Assembly (NCBI GenBank): GCA_964624475.1
Contig: CAZUYC010000042.1
Coordinates: forward strand, 62,001 to 126,000
Direction of reading: 5' to 3'
Length of the DNA stretch: 64,000 nt
Source of the DNA: CAZUYC01 sp964624475
GTDB lineage: Bacteria; Myxococcota_A; UBA9160; SMWR01
Part shown: in pieces, positions 43,072-49,124 of the stretch
How positions within the stretch are numbered: position 1 is the first letter of the stretch
How the letters are laid out: each line of letters starts with the position of its first letter
The notes under the pieces: model-generated
The model's database searches: none
What the model was told of the DNA's origin: nothing
Seen by the model: the letters and a program-made list of their open reading frames with translations, nothing else
Made by a program: the position numbers and the translations under genes

Positions 43072-44457
43072 GTGAACGCGACGATCCGCGAGATCCTGGC
43101 CTCGGCCCGCGCGGGGGAGCAGGTCGCGGTGCAGGGCTGGGTGCGCACGGCGCGCCACGCGAAGGGCCGGAGCTTCCTCGAGCTCGGCGACGGCTCCTGC
43201 CTGGCCGGGCTCCAGGTCGTCGCGGAGCCCGAGCTCGCGAACTTCGAGTCCGAGCTGCGCCGCATCGGCACGGGCTTCGCAGTCTCGGCCGAGGGCGAGC
43301 TGCGCGATTCGCCCGGAAGCGGGCAGGCCCTGGAGCTCGTCGCGCGCACGATCGAGGTGCTCGGGCCGACGGGCGACGACTATCCCCTCCAGAAGAAGCG
43401 CCACGGCTTCGAGTTCCTGCGCACGATCGGCCACCTGCGCCTGCGCACCAACACGCTCGGCGCGGTCCTGCGCGTGCGCAGCGCCGCCGCGAGCGCCATC
43501 CACAGCTTCTTCCAGGCGCGCGGCTTTGCCCTCTTGCATGCGCCGATCATCACCGCGTTGGACGCCGAGGGCGCCGGGGCGCTCTTCCGGGTGACTACGC
43601 TCGACCCCGCGAGCCCGCCGCGGCGCGAGGACGGCGGCGTCGACTACTCGCGCGACTTCTTCGGGCGCGAGACCTTCCTCACCGTCTCGGGCCAGCTCGA
43701 GGCGGAGATCGCGGCGCTCGCGCTCTCGCGCGTCTACACCTTCGGCCCGACCTTCCGCGCCGAGAACTCCAACACGGCGCGCCACCTCGCCGAGTTCTGG
43801 ATGGTCGAGCCCGAGATGGCCTTCTGTGACCTGCGCGCCAACATGGACCTCGCCGAAGCGTTCCTGAAGCACGTCTTCGCGAGCATCCTCGAGCGCTGCC
43901 CGGAGGACATGGCCTTCTTCCGCGAGCGGATCGATCCGGAGGTTGTCGCGACGCTCGAGCACGTGGTGCGCGAGCCCTTCGAGCGCATCCGCTACGCCGA
44001 GGCGATCGAGATCCTGGAGCGGAGCGGCCGATCCTTCGAGTTCCCCGTGAAGTGGGGCCTGGACCTCCAGAGCGAGCACGAGCGCTTCCTCGCCGAGGAG
44101 CACATCCGCAGGCCCGTGATCGTCACCGACTACCCCGCCGAGATCAAGGCCTTCTACATGTACCTGAACGACGACGGGCGCACCGTGCGCGCGATGGACG
44201 TCCTCGTGCCGAAGGTCGGCGAGATCATCGGCGGCTCGCAGCGCGAGCACCGCCTCGACGTGCTGCGCCGCCGCATGCGCGACGCGGGCCTTCGCGAGGA
44301 GGACTACTGGTGGTACCTCGACCTGCGCCGGCACGGCTCCGCCCCCCACGCGGGCTTCGGCCTCGGCTTCGAGCGCCTGGTCCAGTTCATGACCGGCATG
44401 GCCAACATCCGCGACGTGATCCCCTTCCCGCGCACGCCGGGCTCGGCGGAGTTCTAG
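43072..44457 (+). CDS. asnS: Asparaginyl-tRNA synthetase
   Basis: This 461-residue class II aminoacyl-tRNA synthetase charges tRNA-Asn. The anticodon-binding OB domain is VAVQGWVRTARHAKGRSFLE; catalytic motifs are FLTVSGQLEAEIAALALSRV, YTFGPTFRAENSNTARHLAE (motif 2), FWMVEPEMAFCDL and HAGFGLGFERLVQFMTGM (motif 3). The start is GTG 43072 with a weak ribosome site. It is the last intact housekeeping gene before the mobile-DNA region. Confidence 0.95.
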   Translation: MNATIREILASARAGEQVAVQGWVRTARHAKGRSFLELGDGSCLAGLQVVAEPELANFESELRRIGTGFAVSAEGELRDSPGSGQALELVARTIEVLGPTGDDYPLQKKRHGFEFLRTIGHLRLRTNTLGAVLRVRSAAASAIHSFFQARGFALLHAPIITALDAEGAGALFRVTTLDPASPPRREDGGVDYSRDFFGRETFLTVSGQLEAEIAALALSRVYTFGPTFRAENSNTARHLAEFWMVEPEMAFCDLRANMDLAEAFLKHVFASILERCPEDMAFFRERIDPEVVATLEHVVREPFERIRYAEAIEILERSGRSFEFPVKWGLDLQSEHERFLAEEHIRRPVIVTDYPAEIKAFYMYLNDDGRTVRAMDVLVPKVGEIIGGSQREHRLDVLRRRMRDAGLREEDYWWYLDLRRHGSAPHAGFGLGFERLVQFMTGMANIRDVIPFPRTPGSAEF

Positions 44458-44460
44458 AGG

Positions 44461-44483
44461 GCGAGCGCGCGGTATCCGCTCGC
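44461..44483 (+). terminator. Possible hairpin after asnS
   Basis: GCGAGCG (44461-44467) and CGCTCGC (44477-44483) can form a 7-bp stem with a nine-base loop directly after the asnS stop. There is no T-tract, so this is tentative. The rest of 44484-44642 shows no gene. Confidence 0.3.
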
Positions 44484-44642
44484 TCGAGGGCGATCGCACG
44501 GGCTACGCGGCAACGCCCGCACCTCTCGCCTCCCCCGGGATTGCAACCGCGCGCCGCATCGGCGAACCCTCGCCCGCGCCCTACAATGGACCCGCACGCT
44601 CCGGCTACCCGCGCAAACGGCCGGCGCAAGCCATTTTAAGGT

Positions 44643-44649
44643 GTTAGGC
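44643..44649 (+). other. Integron-type core site GTTAGGC before the GST fragment
   Basis: GTTAGGC fits the integron core consensus GTTRRRY and lies 19 bases before the start of the truncated glutathione S-transferase, where a cassette boundary would be expected. On its own the seven-base match is weak; it gains weight from the other sites in this region. Confidence 0.35.
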
Positions 44650-44667
44650 GGCGAGAGGGAAGTACGC

Positions 44668-44856
44668 ATGATCTCGCTGTATCACGCTCCCTTCAGCCGG
44701 TCGGTCCGGGTGCTGTGGCTTCTCGAAGAGCTTGGCCTTCCGTACCATCTCAGGACGCTTCCTCCGATCGCGGCAACGACGCCATTCTCTCAGCTGACTC
44801 CGACTGGCAAGGTGCCGACCATCGAAGATGATGGCCTCGTAATGTTCGAGTCGATG
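44668..44856 (+). pseudogene. Glutathione S-transferase N-terminal fragment
   Basis: ATG 44668 opens about 63 residues matching the thioredoxin-like N-domain of a glutathione S-transferase: LYHAPFSRSVRVLWLLEELG, SQLTPTGKVPTIEDDG and LVMFES. The family similarity then stops and unrelated sequence follows, so the C-terminal domain is missing. Base composition is visibly less GC-rich than in neighbouring genes, suggesting foreign origin. An IS110-type relic lies about 110 bases downstream on the other strand. Confidence 0.75.
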
Positions 44857-44969
44857 GACGGTTCCGGCGCGGGAAGTTCCGACTGCAGTCGTATCTCCGG
44901 CCTCGCTTGGTGGAACGCTCGGACTCCGGGCCATGATGGAAAGCCGCGCGCAGGGAGCCAATCGCTGAC

Positions 44970-45285
44970 AACGGCCTCGAGTCCGTCTTCTTCCCGAGCT
45001 TCTTCAGATCGAGCTTGCGGGGATCGACCACGAGGACATCGAGGCCCGCCTCGCGGCAGGCGTTCACGAACCAGCGGTTGAGCCCGAGGGCCTCTACCGC
45101 GATGCGGCACGCCGGAGCGAAGCGCCGAAGGAACGCGACCGCTTCCATCCCCTCCTCGAGGTTGCGGTAGCGGATCCGCTCCTCCGCCGCCCGCTCTCCC
45201 CGCTCCTCGAGGACGCAGATCTGGATCACGCGCTGGTGAAGGTCGATGCCGATCCAACGGCGGGCGGCCGGCGGTCGGTCCTTGG
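44970..45285 (-). mobile_element. IS110-family transposase relic, N-terminal (DEDD) part
   Basis: Read on the minus strand from about 45285: RRWIGIDLHQRVIQICVLEE, RNLEEGMEAVAFLRRFAPAC, RIAVEALGLNRWFVNACREA and LDVLVVDPRKLDLKKLGKKT. This is the DEDD domain of an IS110-type transposase and breaks off just after KKTD. There is no matching C-terminal domain downstream in the correct order; the C-terminal relic at 46266-46439 is on the wrong side, so the two are separate or rearranged remnants. Confidence 0.8.
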
Positions 45286-45302
45286 TAGACTCACGGAGGC
45301 CG

Positions 45303-45327
45303 GCAGCTGAATGCCAATCCGTTAGAC
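45303..45327 (+). other. attC-like 3' half-site
   Basis: GCAGCTGAATGCCAATCC is followed by GTTAGAC, which fits the core consensus GTTRRRY. It is closely similar (19 of 24 positions) to 46541-46564. GTCTAAC, the reverse complement of its core, occurs at 45927. The stop codon of the DUF5615 gene lies inside the core. Confidence 0.5.
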
Positions 45328-45672
45328 CGCGCGGCGAACCACGGAAAGAATCAAGAGGGCCGATTCGTCCTCGCTCTCGAATGTACGAAGCCGTGCTGCT
45401 TCGCCCCGGAGCAGCTCCGCAATCGCAGCCGTGCCGGCATTGCCAACCTGAAGCCAGACGACTTTCGGCGGCGCCCCCTCGAAGAAGCTCCGCTGCCGGA
45501 AATCGTCGTCCTTCGACACGATCACGAATCCGTGGTCGCGCGCATATTCCCAGATCAGCAGGTCGCCCGCGCCCTGGAGACCAGCATCGCGCACGTGAAT
45601 GCTGCCGGGGTACTCATCTCCCACGAGCTCAGCAAGCTTCGGGCTCACGTTCTCATCAAAGAGGAGGTTCAC
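45322..45672 (-). CDS. DUF5615 family PIN-like toxin
   Basis: This 116-residue PIN-like protein has LLFDENVSPKLAELVGD (first acidic cluster), HVRDAGLQGAGDLLIWEYA, HGFVIVSKDDDFRQRSF (central acidic cluster) and KVVWLQVGNAG, the standard DUF5615 order. Such proteins are predicted ribonuclease toxins. Its ATG overlaps the stop of the DUF433 gene (ATGA). The TAA stop lies within the attC-like core at 45321-45327, so the module fills its cassette completely. Confidence 0.9.
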   Translation of the reverse strand: MNLLFDENVSPKLAELVGDEYPGSIHVRDAGLQGAGDLLIWEYARDHGFVIVSKDDDFRQRSFFEGAPPKVVWLQVGNAGTAAIAELLRGEAARLRTFESEDESALLILSVVRRAV

Positions 45673-45893
45673 GCCGCGGGGCTAGAAAGGCGCCGCTCGC
45701 GGGCCGCTGCAAACGCGAGGCATGCCCGGATGTCTTCCCCCGTCAGGTCGGGGAAATCCTCCAGGATCTCCTTCTCGCTCATACCGCCGGCCATGTATTC
45801 CAGCACGTCGTACACGGTGATCCGGGTACCCTTGATACAGGGTTTCCCGCTTCGCACCGCGGGGTCTACCGAGATCCTGTCCTGCCAGCTCAT
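45669..45893 (-). CDS. DUF433 antitoxin
   Basis: This 74-residue protein begins SWQDRISVDPAVRSGKPCIK, then GTRITVYDVLEYMAGGMSEK and ILEDFPDLTGEDIRACLAFA, the DUF433 helix-turn-helix-like domain, which usually precedes a DUF5615 toxin. ATG 45893 is chosen because family similarity starts there; the frame extends upstream into the attC-like site. It overlaps the toxin gene by four bases, a typical toxin-antitoxin arrangement with the antitoxin first. Confidence 0.9.
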   Translation of the reverse strand: MSWQDRISVDPAVRSGKPCIKGTRITVYDVLEYMAGGMSEKEILEDFPDLTGEDIRACLAFAAARERRLSSPAA

Positions 45894-45926
45894 TCCGTTC
45901 GCCTCCCGCAAGCGCCGGGGCGCGCG

Positions 45927-46070
45927 GTCTAACAAGGCGCTGCAGCTGACCGCCAACAGCGCCGGCCAACCGGGGCATGGTAGCATTCTGGCGGCGAGCG
46001 CCTCTGCCTCAGCGGTCCCGGTCAGCGCTCTTGGGTGTAGCTGAACAAGCTGAACCGCATGTCGTTAGCG
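45927..46070 (+). other. Candidate full attC-like recombination site
   Basis: It begins GTCTAAC then AAGGCGCTGCAGCTGACC (fits the R''-L'' half of an attC site) and ends near GCTGAACCGCATGTC then GTTAGCG, an imperfect match to GTTRRRY. The span of about 144 bases is within the size range of known attC sites. Inner pairing was not computed. It would form the downstream boundary of the toxin-antitoxin cassette. Confidence 0.45.
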
Positions 46071-46085
46071 AGCCTTGAGGCGTGC

Positions 46086-46268
46086 ATGGACGGAAATTGG
46101 CCCTTCGAGGGACGCACCCAACACTGCGGTGTTCACGACGCGCCAGGTTCTCGAAGAGCGTCTCCCGATAGTGCGGGTGACACACGACGAAGCCGACGCT
46201 GCTTGGCAGTTTCACGCCGGGGAGCGAGTGTCGGTACAAGACGCCATGATCGTAGCGCTCGAGGAAGC
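46086..46268 (+). pseudogene. Frameshifted and truncated small gene
   Basis: ATG 46086 gives MDGNWPFEG and then a second frame carries NTAVFTTRQVLEERLPIVRV, THDEADAAWQFHAGERVSVQ, DAMIVALEE. Removing one G near 46110 would join them into one protein. The pattern (TTRQVLE, HDE, WQF) fits a family of small cassette-type or DUF2185-like hypothetical proteins as I recall it; I cannot name it. The end runs directly into the IS110 relic. It lies 16 bases after the attC-like site. Confidence 0.55.
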
Positions 46269-46439
46269 GTGCAAGAGCACGCACCGGGCGCCGTGGATGA
46301 GCCGCATGCGGAGGTAGGGATCGCCTCGCTTGCTGATCGCACCGAGCCGTCGCCGGAGGCCACTCGACGACTCCCGGGGCGTGAGCCCGAGATAGCTCGC
46401 GAAGTGGCGCCCCGATGGGAAGCGCTGCACGTCGCCGAC
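46266..46439 (-). mobile_element. IS110-family transposase relic, C-terminal (Transposase_20) part
   Basis: On the minus strand: VGDVQRFPSGRHFASYLGLT, PRESSSGLRRRLGAISKRGD and PYLRMRLIHGARCVLLHA. This is the C-terminal domain of an IS110/IS1111-type transposase with the serine-containing block. It lacks the N-terminal domain. A 15-bp inverted repeat follows at 46466-46512, and an attC-like half-site lies beyond it. Confidence 0.8.
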
Positions 46440-46465
46440 GCCCCGGGGCCTGCCAGGGCTTCCAG

Positions 46466-46512
46466 CCGGCGGGCGGCCGGTTGGGGTGGCAGGAGCGCCG
46501 GCCGCCCGCCGG
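46466..46512. repeat. 15-bp perfect inverted repeat next to IS110 relic
   Basis: CCGGCGGGCGGCCGG (46466-46480) and CCGGCCGCCCGCCGG (46498-46512) are exact complements with a 17-base loop. CGGCGGGCGGCCGG also occurs near 45259 beside the other IS110 relic, so it may be a subterminal repeat of this insertion-sequence family. Confidence 0.6.
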
Positions 46513-46540
46513 AGTACCATCGGGGTTGACGGGTGGCGCG

Positions 46541-46564
46541 CAGCTGAGCGCCGATCCGTTGGAA
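46541..46564 (+). other. Degenerate attC-like half-site
   Basis: CAGCTGAGCGCCGATCC then GTTGGAA is the same element as at 45304-45327, but with a core that no longer fits GTTRRRY. The segment 46565-46721 that follows contains no recognisable gene. Confidence 0.35.
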
Positions 46565-46721
46565 GGTCGTTCGAGGCACCGTCCCGAACGCCAGACGAAG
46601 CCACCAGAGCAGCGTGTGAGGAACGAGGACGAGGAGAGGGACCAGGCGGTGTAGAATCGAATCGTCAGCCAGGGGGTTGACGGCAGCGCCTACAGAGAAG
46701 AAGACCGCGCAAGAGGGACTC

Positions 46722-47204
46722 ATGCTCGAGTCGACTCGTCCGCCCGCGATCCAGCCGACCGGAATCTTCGAAGGGCTGAAACCGGGGGCCATCGCCCTCG
46801 GGGTAGTCGTCGACACCATGGCCTCGCTGTTGGGGAGTCTCCTGCTGGTTGCTCTCTTCGCCGGGCTGCAGGCGCCTCGAGACGGAGGGGCGTCCCCCAG
46901 TGAAGCTGCGCAGGCACTGGCGGCCTCCCCGCACTTCCTCTTCGCCAGCCTCGGCGTTGGCCTCCTGTGTACGGTCTGCGGTGCCTACGTCGGAGCCAAA
47001 CGCGCCTCCTGTTTCTTTGCTCGCCACGGGGCCTGGATCGGGATCTGTTCCGCCGTGGTCGGGCTCGTTCCGTACGGGATCTCCGGTCAAGACGGGCCTC
47101 GTCCCCCGTTGTGGTTCGACCTGCTGGGGTTCTCGCTGCTGCTTCCGGCCGGAGCCCTTGGCGGCTACCTGGCCGGTTTCGCCGTGCGGCGGAGCGCGAC
47201 CTGA
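46722..47204 (+). CDS. Hypothetical four-helix membrane protein
   Basis: This 160-residue protein is of unknown family with four predicted membrane helices: GAIALGVVVDTMASLLGSLL, FLFASLGVGLLCTVCGAYVG, WIGICSAVVGLVPYGI and FSLLLPAGALGGYLAGFAV. ATG 46722 is preferred; an in-frame TTG lies at 46677. It lies just outside the decayed mobile segment and could be a passenger gene. No function is proposed. Confidence 0.65.
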   Translation: MLESTRPPAIQPTGIFEGLKPGAIALGVVVDTMASLLGSLLLVALFAGLQAPRDGGASPSEAAQALAASPHFLFASLGVGLLCTVCGAYVGAKRASCFFARHGAWIGICSAVVGLVPYGISGQDGPRPPLWFDLLGFSLLLPAGALGGYLAGFAVRRSAT

Positions 47205-47211
47205 CACGGAA

Positions 47212-47613
47212 TTGGAGTTTGTCCGGCCGCCACTCCGGGGCCGACGCGGCGGCCCAGCGTTCCCGCGGGCAAGTGGAGACACGACGATCAAGCTGGAAAT
47301 CAAGGTGGTTCCCGGATCTTCCCGAAATGGCATCGCGGGATGGCTGGGTGAAACGCTCAAGGTGCGCGTCACCGCCCGCCCGGAGCGTGGGAAGGCGAAT
47401 GCGGCGGTAGAGCAGGTCCTCGCCGCCGCGCTCGGCCTACCTGGGAACTGCACTCGAGTGATCGCCGGGAAGAGTTCCGCTCGGAAGGTCGTCGAGATTT
47501 CGGGCCTGTCGGAATCCGAGGTCTACCGGCGGCTCTCCAAGGAGCTCTATCGAGTTGCGCTGGCCCGCATCGGGGCGCGGCCGACCCCCGCGGCGGGCCG
47601 TCAGCCGACGTAG
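47212..47613 (+). CDS. DUF167 (YggU-like) family protein
   Basis: The DUF167 core is clear: IKLEIKVVPGSSRNGIAGWL, LKVRVTARPERGKANAAVEQ, LGLPGNCTRVIAGKSSARKV. This is a small alpha/beta domain of unknown function found across bacteria and eukaryotes. The start is unresolved: no ATG or GTG precedes the conserved part in frame, so TTG 47212 is shown, giving about 30 extra residues. The 3' end overlaps the convergent aldehyde dehydrogenase by 13 bases. Confidence 0.78.
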   Translation: MEFVRPPLRGRRGGPAFPRASGDTTIKLEIKVVPGSSRNGIAGWLGETLKVRVTARPERGKANAAVEQVLAAALGLPGNCTRVIAGKSSARKVVEISGLSESEVYRRLSKELYRVALARIGARPTPAAGRQPT

Positions 47614-48968
47614 ACCGTCTTCACGTTCACGAACTCGCGGATCCCGTGGTAGGAGAGCTCGCGGCCGAAGCCGCTGGTCTTGATGCCTCCGAAGGGCAGG
47701 CGCGGGTCCGAGCGGACGGAGGCGTTCACGAAGCAGGCGCCGGCCTCGAGCTCCCGCTCGGCGATGCGCTCGCCGCGCGCGGTGTCCGCCGTGAAGACGG
47801 CCGCCCCGAGGCCGAAGACCGAGTCGTTCGCCACGGCGATCGCCTGCGCCTCGTCGCGCACGGGGAGGATCGCCGCCACCGGGCCGAAGAGCTCCTCGTC
47901 GCAGGCGGGCATCCCCTTGCTCACGTCCGAGAGCACGGTCGGCGGATAGAAGGCACCGGGCCCCGGCGGGATCTCGCCGCCGAGGAGCAGCCGGGCCCCC
48001 GCCTCGACGCTGCGCCGGACCTGCGCGTGGAGCTCGTCGCGAAGATCGCGGCGCGCCTGGGGTCCGAGCTGCGTGTCCTCGCGCAACGGATCGCCCATGG
48101 CGACGGCGCGCATGCGCTCGACGCAGCCCTCCTCGAAGGCCTTGCGCAAGGGCTCGACGACGATGAAGCGCTTCGCCGCGATGCAGCTCTGGCCGGCGTT
48201 CGTGAGCCGGCTCGCGACGCAGACGCGGACGGCGGCCTCGAGGTCGGCGTCGCCGAGCACGAGGTAGGGGTCGCTGCCGCCGAGCTCGAGCACGGTCTTC
48301 TTGAGCGCGTCGCCCGCGGCCCTCGCCACGGCGCGTCCGGCCTGCGTGCTGCCGGTGAGCGTCACCGCGACGACGCGCGGGTGGCGGATCAGCGCCGCCA
48401 CCTTGCGGCCCGGCACGAGCACGCTGCGGAAGAGGTGCTCGGGGAAGCCGGCGCGGCGCAGCAGGTCCTCGATCGCGAGCGCGCAGCCGGGGACGTTGCC
48501 CGCGTGTTTCAGGACCGCGGCATTGCCCGCCATGAGCGCCGGCGCGGCGAAGCGGAAGACCTGCCAGAAGGGGAAGTTCCAGGGCATCACGGCGAGCACC
48601 ACGCCGAGCGGGAGGTAGGCGACGAAGCTCCGGCTTGCGTCGGTCGCGATGGGCTCGGGGGCGAGGAAGCGCTCGGCGTGCTCGGCGTAGAACTCGCAGG
48701 CCCACGCGCACTTCTCGACCTCGGCGCGTCCGTCGCGCACGGGCTTTCCCATCTCCTCGGCCATCAGCACGGCGTACTCGGGAGCGCGCGCGCGCAGGAG
48801 GCGCGCGGCCTCCCGCATCGGGGCCGCGCGCTCCGCGAAGGAGGTGCGGCGCCAGCGGAGGAACGCCGCGTGCGCGGCCTCGAGCGCCGCCCGCGCCTCG
48901 CGCGGCTTCGCCTCCGGGTACTCCCGCAGCCGCTCGCCCGTCGCCGGATTCACCACCGAGAAGGTCAT
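47601..48968 (-). CDS. Aldehyde dehydrogenase (succinate-semialdehyde type)
   Basis: This 455-residue NAD(P)-dependent aldehyde dehydrogenase has PLGVVLAVMPWNFPFWQVFR, VTLTGSTQAGRAVARAAG, catalytic glutamate in VLELGGSDPYLVLGDAD and catalytic cysteine in TNAGQSCIAAKRFIV, with EELFGPVAAILPV near the C-terminus. It is shorter than most members but matches GabD/Sad-type enzymes of this size. ATG 48968 begins MTFSVVNPATGERL. The substrate is likely a semialdehyde (inference). Confidence 0.92.
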   Translation of the reverse strand: MTFSVVNPATGERLREYPEAKPREARAALEAAHAAFLRWRRTSFAERAAPMREAARLLRARAPEYAVLMAEEMGKPVRDGRAEVEKCAWACEFYAEHAERFLAPEPIATDASRSFVAYLPLGVVLAVMPWNFPFWQVFRFAAPALMAGNAAVLKHAGNVPGCALAIEDLLRRAGFPEHLFRSVLVPGRKVAALIRHPRVVAVTLTGSTQAGRAVARAAGDALKKTVLELGGSDPYLVLGDADLEAAVRVCVASRLTNAGQSCIAAKRFIVVEPLRKAFEEGCVERMRAVAMGDPLREDTQLGPQARRDLRDELHAQVRRSVEAGARLLLGGEIPPGPGAFYPPTVLSDVSKGMPACDEELFGPVAAILPVRDEAQAIAVANDSVFGLGAAVFTADTARGERIAERELEAGACFVNASVRSDPRLPFGGIKTSGFGRELSYHGIREFVNVKTVYVG

Positions 48969-49124
48969 GGCCGCCTCGCCTCCGCCGCAACGCTAGCGAA
49001 GGCGCCCGCCGCCGCGGAGCGGTACGGTCCTCCGGCCATGGAGGAGTGCCGCCCTCGCCGCCACCTTCGCGGGCCCGACGCCCTTCATGCTCGAGCAGTT
49101 CTGAGTCGCCGCCGGAGGGAGCGC

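Noticed and set aside
49039..49104. Short frames between the aldehyde dehydrogenase and the metallohydrolase (ending TPFMLEQF)
   Set aside because: They could be the tail of a lost gene, but they are too short to support any family; 48969-49124 is treated as noncoding.
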